Positions 1-8,053 of a stretch of DNA of 64,000 nucleotides are shown piece by piece. The position numbers and the translations under genes were made by a program. The notes beneath the pieces were generated by a model, which searched no databases, was not told where the DNA came from, and worked only from the letters and a program-made list of their open reading frames with translations. The DNA comes from Prescottella equi (GTDB lineage Bacteria > Actinomycetota > Actinomycetes > Mycobacteriales > Mycobacteriaceae): NCBI RefSeq assembly GCF_020171745.1, contig NZ_JAIVAH010000013.1:1-64000 (forward strand). The letters are read 5' to 3'. Each line of letters starts with the position of its first letter. Positions within the stretch are counted from its first letter, which is position 1.

Positions 1-168
1 CGCGCGACCGGGTCGCGCGCCACCACCTTCGGCACCCGGCTGCTCCCGGAATCCGCAATCGCGCAGGTCATCGAGGTCGTCCGTCGACTCGACCAGGTCG
101 ACGACGTCGCGCGATCGTTTCCGCTCCTCTTGCGCAGCGCGGCTGAACGCCCGCTTTACGCGGTCTGA
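1..168 (+). CDS. C-terminal fragment of an unidentified protein (5' end outside window)
   Basis: An open frame runs from the first base to a TGA at 166-168 and gives the last 55 residues of a protein, ending in ERPLYAV. Codon use is GC-rich and normal for the window, and a tRNA promoter begins just after the stop, so this looks like a real gene end. The fragment is too short for me to recognise; no motif, membrane segment or metal site is visible. It lies where M. tuberculosis has genes upstream of thrT, but homology is not claimed. Confidence 0.5.
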   Translation, partial: RATGSRATTFGTRLLPESAIAQVIEVVRRLDQVDDVARSFPLLLRSAAERPLYAV

Positions 169-177
169 CCTGCCAAT

Positions 178-205
178 TTGTGTCTGGAGCGAAGGTCTGT
201 GTAAT
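178..205 (+). promoter_or_regulatory. Probable promoter of the tRNA-Thr/tRNA-Met/rpmG unit
   Basis: TTGTGT (178-183) is followed after 16 bp by TGTAAT (200-205), a 5/6 match to the -10 consensus. It lies about 43 bp upstream of the first tRNA base, with no other gene between. This is a visual match only. Confidence 0.5.
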
Positions 206-247
206 CTTCTGGAGGCTTCAGCGCGCAGAGATGTGCGGGACAGCCAC

Positions 248-320
248 GCCCCCTTAGCTCAGTCGGCAGAGCGTTTCCATGGTAAGGAAAAGGTCGACGG
301 TTCGATTCCGTCAGGGGGCT
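248..320 (+). tRNA. thrT: tRNA-Thr (anticodon GGT)
   Basis: The cloverleaf is visible: acceptor arms GCCCCCT and AGGGGGC pair over 7 bp, the D arm holds AGCTCAG, the anticodon stem TTTCC/GGAAA encloses loop ATGGTAA with GGT at 281-283, and the T loop is TTCGATT. Threonine codons ACC/ACT are read. As in mycobacteria it precedes tRNA-Met and rpmG. CCA is not encoded. Confidence 0.96.
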
Positions 321-365
321 CGCTGGATTGTGGTGTCGCCAGATTCGCGCGACACTCGACACCGA

Positions 366-438
366 GGCGGTGTAGCTCAGTTGGTAGAGCAAACGACTCA
401 TAATCGTTGTGTCGCCGGTTCAAGTCCGGCCATCGCTA
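366..438 (+). tRNA. metT: tRNA-Met (anticodon CAT), elongator type
   Basis: Acceptor strands GGCGGTG and CATCGCT pair with G-T wobbles. The anticodon stem AACGA/TCGTT encloses CTCATAA, so the anticodon is CAT at 399-401. The three consecutive G-C pairs that mark initiator tRNAs are absent from the anticodon stem, so it is called elongator. It sits 45 bp after tRNA-Thr and 63 bp before rpmG, probably one transcript. Confidence 0.94.
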
Positions 439-501
439 CACAAGACGAATGATCCACCCTGATCTATTTCTGATCAGATTCACGCGAAAGAAGGCGTCCC
501 C

Positions 502-669
502 GTGGCCTCCTCGACTGACGTTCGGCCGAAGATCACCTTGGCCTGTGAGGTGTGCAAGCACCGTAACTACATCACCAAGAAGAACCGCCGCAACGACCCC
601 GATCGCCTCGAGCTGAAGAAGTTCTGCCCGAACTGCGGAACCCACCAGTCGCACCGCGAGTCCAAGTAA
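502..669 (+). CDS. rpmG: 50S ribosomal protein L33
   Basis: A 55-residue protein starting at GTG 502 and ending in SHRESK. L33 is a small basic protein of the large ribosomal subunit. This copy carries two CXXC pairs (CEVC near residue 15 and CPNC near 42), so it is the zinc-binding C+ form; zinc-free paralogues are typically used under zinc limitation. Length and sequence fit L33. It lies after tRNA-Met and before hadA, as rpmG2 does in M. tuberculosis. No strong Shine-Dalgarno is seen, only a weak GAAAG about 10 bp upstream. Confidence 0.93.
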   Translation: MASSTDVRPKITLACEVCKHRNYITKKNRRNDPDRLELKKFCPNCGTHQSHRESK

Positions 670-756
670 GTTTCTCGGAGTCGGCGCTCGCGCGTTAGGT
701 TCACTGTCAGACTGCCCTAACGAGGATTGCGTCCACAGGGCAGGCAGGTAATCGCT

Positions 757-1305
757 GTGACAGAGACAGTCGTGAGAGAGACCGAGGTGATCTCCGACCC
801 CGCCGCGCACGCGGCCTCGATGGTCGGACATCACTACCGTGTCACCGATTTCTACGAGATCGGCCGGGAGAAGGTCCGTGAGTACGCTCGCGCGGTACTC
901 GACGACCACCCCGCTCATCACGACGAGGAGGCGGCGAAGGGCCTCGGCTACGACGGCCTCATCGCCCCTCCGACCTTTGTCTCGATCGTAGGCATGCTGG
1001 CTCAGCGCAAGCTGTTCGAAGAGGTCGTGACCGGTTACGACCTCAGTCAGATCATGCAGACCGATCAGCGGCTCGTTTTCCACAGGCCGCTGAAAGCTGG
1101 CGATCGGTTGATCTGCGACGTGTATCTGGAATCGTTTCGCCAGGCCGCGGGCAGTGACATCATCGTCACCAAGAACGTCATCACGGACGTGAACGGCGAA
1201 CTGGTCCAAACCACCTGGACCACGCTCGTTGCACGTTCCGGTGGTGAGGTGGACGAGAACATCGCACACGCGGTCAAGGATGTGATGATGCATGTCGCTC
1301 CGTAG
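757..1305 (+). CDS. hadA: (3R)-hydroxyacyl-ACP dehydratase subunit HadA
   Basis: A 182-residue hotdog-fold protein resembling M. tuberculosis HadA (Rv0635). The shared block HYRVTDFYEIGREKVREYA is clear, as is a C-terminal IIVTKNVITDVNGELVQTTW stretch. HadA is the substrate-binding partner of HadB; together they dehydrate 3-hydroxyacyl-ACP in the FAS-II cycle that extends mycolic acid chains. GTG 757 was chosen because AGGCAGG lies 9-15 bp upstream; an in-frame TTG at 727 would add ten residues but its purine run abuts it. The 3' end overlaps hadB by 14 bp. The N-terminus is about 20 residues longer than the mycobacterial protein. Confidence 0.9.
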   Translation: MTETVVRETEVISDPAAHAASMVGHHYRVTDFYEIGREKVREYARAVLDDHPAHHDEEAAKGLGYDGLIAPPTFVSIVGMLAQRKLFEEVVTGYDLSQIMQTDQRLVFHRPLKAGDRLICDVYLESFRQAAGSDIIVTKNVITDVNGELVQTTWTTLVARSGGEVDENIAHAVKDVMMHVAP

Positions 1306-1717
1306 GTTCGAGGACGTCGCCGTGGGCGACGAACTGCCCGAGCGCGTCGTCACCCTGACCCGTGGAAATCTCGTCAACTACGCCGGCGTGTCGGGCGATC
1401 CCAACCCGATCCACTGGAGCGACCATGTGGCCCGACTGGCCGGCTTGCCGGACGTCGTCGCGCACGGCATGCTCACGATGGGTCTCGGTGGCGGGTTCGT
1501 CTCGTCCTGGCTCGGCGATCCGGGTGCGGTGACCGAATACAACGTTCGGTTCACCAGTCCGGTGTATGTGGCGGCCGACAAGGCTGCCGAAGTGGAGTTC
1601 ACCGGCAAGATCAAGTCGGTGGACGCCGAAAGCAAGACCGCAGTAGTCGCGATCGTGGCGCGATCCGAGGGACGTAAGATCTTCGGACGGGCTACCGCAA
1701 CGGTCCGTTTGGCCTGA
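1292..1717 (+). CDS. hadB: (3R)-hydroxyacyl-ACP dehydratase subunit HadB
   Basis: A 141-residue MaoC-like hydratase. The hydratase-2 motif is intact: GDPNPIHWSD carries Asp36 and His41, the catalytic pair known for mycobacterial HadB, followed by the conserved VVAHGML. It is the catalytic half of the HadAB dehydratase in FAS-II mycolate elongation. ATG 1292 lies inside the end of hadA, so the two are translationally coupled. In M. tuberculosis hadC follows; here no third dehydratase gene lies before tRNA-Trp. Confidence 0.93.
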   Translation: MSLRRFEDVAVGDELPERVVTLTRGNLVNYAGVSGDPNPIHWSDHVARLAGLPDVVAHGMLTMGLGGGFVSSWLGDPGAVTEYNVRFTSPVYVAADKAAEVEFTGKIKSVDAESKTAVVAIVARSEGRKIFGRATATVRLA

Positions 1718-1880
1718 GTGTCGGACGGATTGGGTTTGTTCCGGGGCTTTGAAGTACACTAGAGTTTCTGGGGTTACTCAGGCGCTGCGCGCTGCCTTAC
1801 GGTGCTGTTGCAACAGCCCACGGGGTGGCGCGCATGTCATGTAAACCTAGATAGGTCGACCAGTTCGATCGGTCGTCCAA

Positions 1881-1953
<73 letters not shown>

Positions 1954-1983
1954 CACCCGGACTGGCTACTGAGAGGAACGACG

Positions 1984-2472
1984 GTGAGCGACGAGCGCAA
2001 CGACGGCACTCCTGGGTCTACGGACCCCGGCGCCGTCAGCGAATCCGAAGCCGGCGCGAGCTCTCGCCCCGCGGCCGGATCCGATCAGAACGGATCCCAG
2101 GCTGCGGAATCTGCAGAGTCCGCTGGTGCCGTTCCCTCGGGTAAGCCCAGTGGCAAGCGTGCCGCGCGCCGCAGCTCCACTGATGAGCAGCCCGCAAAGA
2201 AGGCAGTCGCCGCCTCCTCCGTGAAGTCACCGGAGTCGAAGCCCGTCGCGAAGACCTCCAAGGCAGACAAGCCCCGCGCGGAGAACATCTTCAAGCGGAT
2301 TCGCCGCTTCCTGCGTGAAGTTGTTGCCGAACTGCGCAAGGTCATCTGGCCCAATCGCAAGCAGATGATCACGTACACCAGTGTCGTGCTCGTGTTCGTC
2401 GCCTTCATGGTGACCTTCATCAGCCTCCTCGACGTGGGGTTCGGCAAGGGCATTTCCTGGTTGTTCGGCTAG
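1984..2472 (+). CDS. secE: Preprotein translocase subunit SecE
   Basis: A 162-residue protein: about 95 low-complexity residues rich in Ser, Ala, Glu and Lys, then the SecE core with an amphipathic helix (FLREVVAELRKVIWPNRKQM) and one membrane helix (about residues 130-155). SecE clamps the SecY channel of the general secretion pathway. The long hydrophilic N-terminus is common in actinobacterial SecE and lies in the cytoplasm. GTG 1984 follows GAGAGGAACG. A longer in-frame start at 1927 would lie inside tRNA-Trp and is rejected. nusG follows, the near-universal order. Confidence 0.94.
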   Translation: MSDERNDGTPGSTDPGAVSESEAGASSRPAAGSDQNGSQAAESAESAGAVPSGKPSGKRAARRSSTDEQPAKKAVAASSVKSPESKPVAKTSKADKPRAENIFKRIRRFLREVVAELRKVIWPNRKQMITYTSVVLVFVAFMVTFISLLDVGFGKGISWLFG

Positions 2473-2508
2473 CCGGGAACGTCCGTCGGCGTTTCCCGAA
2501 CGATGTGA

Positions 2509-3330
<822 letters not shown>

Positions 3331-3407
3331 CGGTCCCCGAACCGGGTACCCACACAAACTTGCACGCAGTACGCAAGAAACACACCCAGTAAGAACAAGG
3401 AACGAAG

Positions 3408-3842
3408 ATGCCCCCCAAGAAGAAGAAGCTCGCAGGGCTCATCAAGCTTCAGATCCAGGCTGGTCAGGCCAACCCTGCCCCGCCCGTGGGTCCGGCGCTC
3501 GGTCAGCACGGCGTCAACATCATGGAGTTCTGCAAGGCTTACAACGCGGCGACTGAGTCCCAGCGCGGCAACGTGATCCCTGTCGAGATCTCCGTCTACG
3601 AAGACCGGACTTTCGACTTCAAGCTGAAGACCCCGCCGGCCGCCAAGCTGCTGCTGAAGGCTGCTGGTGTCCAGAAGGGCTCCGGCGAGCCGCACAAGAC
3701 CAAGGTTGCGTCCGTGACCATGGATCAGGTGCGCGAGATCGCGAAGACCAAGCAGGAAGACCTCAACGCGAACGACATCGACGCGGCCGCGAAGATCATC
3801 GCCGGCACCGCGCGTTCGATGGGTATCACCGTCGAGGGCTGA
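3408..3842 (+). CDS. rplK: 50S ribosomal protein L11
   Basis: A 144-residue L11 starting [19 protein letters not shown], with the conserved [20 protein letters not shown] segment and the C-terminal 23S-rRNA-binding domain. L11 forms part of the GTPase-associated centre with L10/L12, where EF-Tu and EF-G act. The N-terminal Pro-rich face is the target region of thiostrepton-class antibiotics and looks unaltered. AAGGAACGAAG lies just upstream of ATG 3408. It is followed by rplA after a hairpin-rich spacer. Confidence 0.97.
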
Positions 3843-3853
3843 GCGAAGCGATG

Positions 3854-3907
3854 CCCTGCACTGACACTGCAGGGTTGATCCTCCCAGTGGGAGGGCCTGC
3901 CAGGCCC
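3854..3907 (+). promoter_or_regulatory. Run of three hairpins in the rplK-rplA spacer
   Basis: Three inverted repeats lie back to back: CCCTGCA (3854-3860) with TGCAGGG (3868-3874), CCTCCC (3880-3885) with GGGAGG (3889-3894), and GGGCCT (3893-3898) with AGGCCC (3902-3907). The second and third overlap, so they are alternatives. There is no U-tract. The spacer may set the rplK/rplA ratio or bind L1; both ideas are inference. Confidence 0.55.
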
Positions 3908-3970
3908 GTAACCACAACTGAACCATTCACCCGGGCCGAACACCCAGGGTGAGAAGTAAGGACAGAAGAA

Positions 3971-4684
3971 ATGGCAAAGCGCAGCAAGGCGTACCTCGCC
4001 GCCGCTGAGAAGATCGACGCGGACAAGCTCTACAGCCCCCTGCAGGCTGCGAAGCTGGCCAAGGAGACCTCGTCGAGCAAGATGGACGCGACCGTCGAGG
4101 TTGCCGTCCGTCTGGGCGTCGACCCCCGCAAGGCGGACCAGATGGTTCGTGGCACGGTCAACCTGCCGCACGGCACCGGTAAGACCGCCCGCGTCGTCGT
4201 CTTCGCCGTCGGCGAGAAGGCCGCCGAGGCCGAGGCTGCCGGTGCGGACGCCGTGGGCTCCGAGGACCTGATCGAGCGCATCCAGGGCGGTTGGACCGAC
4301 TTCGACGCCGCGATCGCTACCCCGGATCAGATGGCCAAGGTCGGCCGCATCGCCCGCGTCCTCGGACCGCGTGGCCTGATGCCGAACCCGAAGACCGGCA
4401 CCGTTACGCCGGACGTCGCCAAGGCTGTCGCCGACATCAAGGGCGGCAAGATCAACTTCCGCGTCGACAAGCAGGCCAACCTGCACTTCGTGATCGGCAA
4501 GGCATCGTTCGACGACGCCAAGCTGGTCGAGAACTACGGTGCGGCGCTGGACGAGATCCTCCGTGCGAAGCCGTCGTCGGCAAAGGGCCGCTACGTCAAG
4601 AAGGTCACGGTTTCGACCACCACCGGACCGGGCATCCCGGTGGATCCGAACCGTACCCGCAACCTCCTCGAGGACGGCGAGTAA
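3971..4684 (+). CDS. rplA: 50S ribosomal protein L1
   Basis: A 237-residue L1 with both domains: the interrupted domain I and an inserted domain II containing [20 protein letters not shown], the family signature. L1 forms the mobile L1 stalk that guides deacylated tRNA out of the E site, and in many bacteria represses its own operon by binding an rRNA-like mRNA site. ATG 3971 follows AAGTAAGGACAGAAGAA. The unit ends at a strong hairpin 30 bp downstream. Confidence 0.97.
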   Translation: MAKRSKAYLAAAEKIDADKLYSPLQAAKLAKETSSSKMDATVEVAVRLGVDPRKADQMVRGTVNLPHGTGKTARVVVFAVGEKAAEAEAAGADAVGSEDLIERIQGGWTDFDAAIATPDQMAKVGRIARVLGPRGLMPNPKTGTVTPDVAKAVADIKGGKINFRVDKQANLHFVIGKASFDDAKLVENYGAALDEILRAKPSSAKGRYVKKVTVSTTTGPGIPVDPNRTRNLLEDGE

Positions 4685-4714
4685 GTCGCGACACCTCGCG
4701 ACCTGATCGACATC

Positions 4715-4750
4715 GAAGGCCGGCACAGAGTTCTCTCTGTGCCGGCCTTC
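4715..4750 (+). terminator. Hairpin terminator after rplA
   Basis: A perfect 16-bp stem: GAAGGCCGGCACAGAG (4715-4730) pairs with CTCTGTGCCGGCCTTC (4735-4750) across loop TTCT. No U-tract follows, common in actinobacteria. It lies between the convergent rplA and exporter genes and could stop both. Confidence 0.8.
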
Positions 4751-4764
4751 GGCGTTCTCGGGAG

Positions 4765-6378
4765 TTACGCCCGGTCCTGAAGCTCCGGAGTTCGCCACGC
4801 GAGCATCGTCGCGCGGCCCTCCGCCGGCGCCCACGGCAGGAAGATCGCGACGGCGACCGCGCACAGCAGCACCGCACCCGTCGCGAGGAGCGAGGCCGCG
4901 TGCGCGCCCTGCAGGACGGCGATCTTCATCGTGGTGATCAGTTGCTCACGCTGGGGTTCGAGCATCGTGGGGATGTCCCGATTCCGGATCTCGAGGACGC
5001 TGAGGATCGTGGATCGCGCGAAGCTCTTCTCGTCGTCGTTCATCAGCGATGCCGGAACGCTGTCGATGACCGGAGCGACCTTGCCGACGTAGTACGACGC
5101 CACGATCGATCCGAGGACGGCCACGCCCAGTGTGCCGCCCACTTCCCGGGTCGTGTCGTTGACGGCCGAGCCTGCGCCGGCCTCGTCGAGCGGCAGTGAG
5201 GACATGATCGACTCGGTCGCCGGGCCCTGGACGATCGCCAACCCGAGCGCCATCGACACCATCGCGGGCAGGACGTCGACGAGATAGCTGCTGTCGACGT
5301 CGACCAGACCGCCGAGGTACAGGCCGACACCGGTCAGCAGTAGACCGAAGACGAGGACCGCCGTGGTCCCGATCCGTTGGGCGAGCAGGGTCGCGATCGG
5401 GGCGCCCACCGCGACCGAGATCGCGAACGGCAGCGATGCGATGCCGAACTGGAGGGGCGTGTACTCGCGCACCCCCTGGAAGTACTGGGTGATGAGGAAG
5501 AGGAACCCGAACATCGAGAAGTAGGCGACGGCGATCGCGAGGGCCGGCAGTGAGAATCGGCGGACCCGGAACAGACGCATATCGAGGATCGGCGACTCGA
5601 CACGGAGTTGCCAGAGCACGAAGCCCCCGAGCGCGACGAGCGAGACCGCGGCGGTTCCCAGCGTGACGGGGGAGAGCCAGCCATGGCGAGGCGCCTCGAT
5701 GATGGACCACACCAGTCCGGTGATACCGACGACGGACATCACGATGCCGACCTTGTCGAGACGGCCGGTCGATTCCGACTTCGACTCGGGAACCAGCACA
5801 AGTGTCGCGACGAGCGCGACGAGCGCGACCGGGACGTTTATCCAGAACACCGCGTGCCACGAGAAGTGCTCGAGGAGCCAGCCACCCGAGATGGGGCCGA
5901 TCGCGATCGCGAATCCGGCCATCGCCGTCCACGCAGCGATGGCGAGCGCCTTCTCCCTGGCATCGGTGAAGATATTGATGATCAGGGCGAGCGTCGCCGG
6001 GAACACGGCGGCAGCGAAGACACCCATCGCGGCGCGGGCCGCGATCACCTGGCCCAGTGAGTCGGCACACGCGCCGACGACGGACATCACTGCGACCCCG
6101 ACGAGACCGATCGTCATGACGCGGCGACGACCGTACCGGTCGCCGAGGTTGCCGCAGGCCAGCAGTAGTCCGGCGAAGGTGAGCGTGTAGGCGTCGACCA
6201 CCCACTGGAGGCCACTGACGTCGGTACGCAACTGGACCCCGATCGACGGTAGGGCCACGTTGACGATCGTGTTGTCGAGAACGACGAGGAGCTCTGCCAG
6301 GCAGATCACCGCCAGGGCGAGAAATCTGCGCCGGCGTCCGAGCGCGGAGCCGGTGACAGCGGGTGTCGTGAGTGTCAT
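4765..6378 (-). CDS. DHA2-family (EmrB/QacA-type) drug/proton antiporter
   Basis: A 537-residue major facilitator with about 14 hydrophobic segments. Motif A-like GNLGDRYGRRRVM follows the second helix, and an early LLVVLDNTIVNVALPSI matches DHA2 exporters. Such pumps use the proton gradient to expel lipophilic drugs or dyes; the substrate here is unknown. It is the only reverse-strand gene between rplA and rplJ, a slot where M. tuberculosis holds other genes, so it is a lineage-specific insertion. ATG 6378 has almost no Shine-Dalgarno and a very short predicted leader, so it may be translated leaderless. Confidence 0.88.
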   Translation of the reverse strand: MTLTTPAVTGSALGRRRRFLALAVICLAELLVVLDNTIVNVALPSIGVQLRTDVSGLQWVVDAYTLTFAGLLLACGNLGDRYGRRRVMTIGLVGVAVMSVVGACADSLGQVIAARAAMGVFAAAVFPATLALIINIFTDAREKALAIAAWTAMAGFAIAIGPISGGWLLEHFSWHAVFWINVPVALVALVATLVLVPESKSESTGRLDKVGIVMSVVGITGLVWSIIEAPRHGWLSPVTLGTAAVSLVALGGFVLWQLRVESPILDMRLFRVRRFSLPALAIAVAYFSMFGFLFLITQYFQGVREYTPLQFGIASLPFAISVAVGAPIATLLAQRIGTTAVLVFGLLLTGVGLYLGGLVDVDSSYLVDVLPAMVSMALGLAIVQGPATESIMSSLPLDEAGAGSAVNDTTREVGGTLGVAVLGSIVASYYVGKVAPVIDSVPASLMNDDEKSFARSTILSVLEIRNRDIPTMLEPQREQLITTMKIAVLQGAHAASLLATGAVLLCAVAVAIFLPWAPAEGRATMLAWRTPELQDRA

Positions 6379-6382
6379 GGCC

Positions 6383-6422
6383 GTAACCTAACTCACTATC
6401 TGTGACTCGAGGTTACGTTCAA
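6383..6422 (-). promoter_or_regulatory. Exporter promoter with overlapping inverted repeat
   Basis: On the reverse strand TTGAAC (6422-6417) and GATAGT (6400-6395) are 16 bp apart, a plausible -35/-10 pair whose transcript would start about 10 nt before the ATG. A perfect 7-bp inverted repeat, GTAACCT (6383-6389) and AGGTTAC (6410-6416), has one arm in the -35/-10 spacer and the other at the start site, as expected for a repressor operator. No regulator gene is adjacent. Confidence 0.5.
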
Positions 6423-6609
6423 AAGTGCGCCGTCGGGCACATTCCGATCAGGATGTGAGCCGCAACACAAAGCGGGTGGATCCGGTCGATCTGCTTTGCG
6501 TCCTGCGCGGCGCTTCGTTACTCTGGCCGATGGAGTTCGGTGCTAGATGCGAATTCCGCCCCGAAACATGTTCTACCAAAGACCGTTGGTCACCGAGATC
6601 AGTATTGAG
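6423..6609. other. Intergenic stretch upstream of the rplJ leader
   Basis: This DNA separates the divergent exporter and rplJ. It must hold the rplJ promoter, but no -35/-10 pair convinced me. I see no gene, repeat or RNA gene in it. Confidence 0.5.
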
Positions 6610-6794
6610 ATCGGTTGAAGGTCCGGGATTGCCCGGCGGCCCACGCAGGAGGACGAGGTGGGGGATGTTTGTCTGCGCCCGACTCCGGTCGGATGGATGG
6701 ATCTCCTCGTGTACGCCCCGTGTGCCCTGCACCGGGGCGTTTTGCATGTCACGGCCCGAAGTGGAACAACGACTGTCACGAGAGGAGGCGAAGT
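6610..6794 (+). promoter_or_regulatory. rplJ mRNA leader (L10-leader type) with attenuator-like hairpin
   Basis: The 185-nt region before rplJ has no convincing ORF and resembles the structured L10(L12) leader of bacterial rplJL operons. Near its end ACGCCCCG (6713-6720) pairs with CGGGGCGT (6733-6740), followed by TTTT (6740-6743): an 8-bp stem plus U-run about 50 nt before the start codon, an intrinsic-terminator shape. Such leaders let L10 bind its own mRNA and lower expression. The specific L10-binding fold was not modelled. Confidence 0.6.
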
Positions 6795-7352
6795 ATGGCA
6801 AAGCCTGAGAAGGTTTCTGCAGTTGCAGAGATCACCGAGCAGTTCAAGGACTCGACCGCCGCCGTGATCACGGAATACCGTGGTCTGTCGGTCACGAGTC
6901 TGACGCAGCTGCGACGCGCTCTCGGAGAGGGTGCCACCTACTCCGTCGCCAAGAACACCCTGGTCAAGCGTGCCGCCGCTGAGGCGGGCGTCGAGGGACT
7001 TGACGACCTGTTCGTCGGACCGACCGCCATTGCATTCATCAAGGGCGAGCCGGTCGACGCTGCGAAGGCCATCAAGGCCTTCGCGAAGGACAACAAGGCA
7101 CTCGTCATCAAGGGCGGGTACATGGACGGCGCTGCGCTGTCCGTGGATCAGGTCAACCAGATCGCGGACCTCGAGTCCCGCGAGATCCTGTTGGCCAAGC
7201 TCGCCGGCGCGATGAAGGGCAACTTGGCAAAGGCCGCTGGCCTGTTCAATGCTCCCGCTTCGCAGGTGGCCCGTCTGGCCGCCGCGCTGCAGGAGAAGAA
7301 GGCTGCGGAGGGTGGGGCCGTCGAGGCTCCCGCCGACGCCGCTGCCGAATAG
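6795..7352 (+). CDS. rplJ: 50S ribosomal protein L10
   Basis: A 185-residue L10 ([17 protein letters not shown]...), with the N-terminal rRNA-binding domain containing [19 protein letters not shown] and a C-terminal helix that carries L7/L12 dimers. L10 anchors the stalk that recruits translation factors. GAGAGGAGG directly upstream supports ATG 6795; earlier in-frame starts lie in the regulatory leader. The last 20 residues are Ala/Glu-rich, as in other actinobacteria. Confidence 0.97.
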   Translation: MAKPEKVSAVAEITEQFKDSTAAVITEYRGLSVTSLTQLRRALGEGATYSVAKNTLVKRAAAEAGVEGLDDLFVGPTAIAFIKGEPVDAAKAIKAFAKDNKALVIKGGYMDGAALSVDQVNQIADLESREILLAKLAGAMKGNLAKAAGLFNAPASQVARLAAALQEKKAAEGGAVEAPADAAAE

Positions 7353-7436
7353 CTGATCCGCACCTGCGCATCACAACCATCACCACCTGTCCGGTCGCGG
7401 ATCGGCGACACAGGACTTAAGAGGAAGGACGCCACC

Positions 7437-7823
7437 ATGGCGAAGCTCACCACCGAAGAGTTGCTGGACCAGTTCAAGGAGCTCACCCTGCTCGAGCTCT
7501 CGGAGTTCGTGAAGGCGTTCGAGGAGACCTTCGAGGTCACCGCTGCTGCTCCGGTCGCCGTCGCTGCTGCGGGCGCCCCGGCTGCCGCTGCCGACGCTGC
7601 TGAGGAGCAGGACGAGTTCGACGTCATCCTCGAGTCGGCCGGCGACAAGAAGATCCAGGTCATCAAGGTCGTCCGTGAGGTCGTCTCGGGCCTGGGCCTG
7701 AAGGAAGCCAAGGACCTCGTCGAGGGTGCTCCGAAGGCGATCCTGGAGAAGGTTGCCAAGGACGCGGCCGACGCCGCCAAGGAGAAGCTCGAGGCTGCCG
7801 GCGCGAAGATCACCGTCAAGTAA
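7437..7823 (+). CDS. rplL: 50S ribosomal protein L7/L12
   Basis: A 128-residue L12: N-terminal dimerisation helix ([20 protein letters not shown]), an Ala-rich hinge (residues about 38-56) and the C-terminal domain with [20 protein letters not shown], which contacts EF-Tu and EF-G. Several copies sit on L10. It follows rplJ by 84 bp and has AAGAGGAAGGA as ribosome site. A terminator follows. Confidence 0.97.
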   Translation: MAKLTTEELLDQFKELTLLELSEFVKAFEETFEVTAAAPVAVAAAGAPAAAADAAEEQDEFDVILESAGDKKIQVIKVVREVVSGLGLKEAKDLVEGAPKAILEKVAKDAADAAKEKLEAAGAKITVK

Positions 7824-7859
7824 GACGAGTATTTGCGCTGCTTCCTGCGAAGCATCGAG

Positions 7860-7894
7860 AAAGAGGGCCGTTCCCGTTGGGGGCGGCCCTCTTT
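7860..7894 (+). terminator. Intrinsic terminator of rplJ-rplL
   Basis: AAAGAGGGCCG (7860-7870) pairs with CGGCCCTCTTT (7884-7894) across a 13-nt loop, with a T-rich tail (CTTTCGTT). It separates the ribosomal genes from the mce operon. Confidence 0.85.
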
Positions 7895-7939
7895 CGTTGC
7901 CGGAAGCGAGGTTCGGTGAATCGTGATCACAGGGTTGTG

Positions 7940-7964
7940 ATCCTTACTTACCCGTGAGTAGGAT
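7940..7964. promoter_or_regulatory. Palindromic operator candidate upstream of the mce operon
   Basis: The core TTACCCGTGAGTAG (7948-7961) lies inside a wider near-palindrome whose arms are ATCCTTACT (7940-7948) and AGTAGGAT (7957-7964). Nearly the same core recurs at 17928-17941, in front of the Mce-associated genes. It is about 90 bp before the first gene of the importer, so it may be the site of a TetR-like or FadR-like lipid regulator; the protein is unknown. Confidence 0.5.
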
Positions 7965-8053
7965 TTGGTGTCACGGATAACACTTCGATGCGATAGAGTG
8001 ACGCAACCCACAGTGGATCGCGCGGTGGGGGGACGTTCCTTACGCAGGAGGTA

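Noticed and set aside
5608-6190. Forward-strand open frames inside the exporter gene
   Set aside because: They are antisense to membrane helices of the DHA2 transporter and show no ribosome site.
6562-6575. A near-match to the KstR consensus upstream of rplJ
   Set aside because: It lacks the first T, is not palindromic at its ends, and lies before a ribosomal gene with no sterol context. Probably chance.
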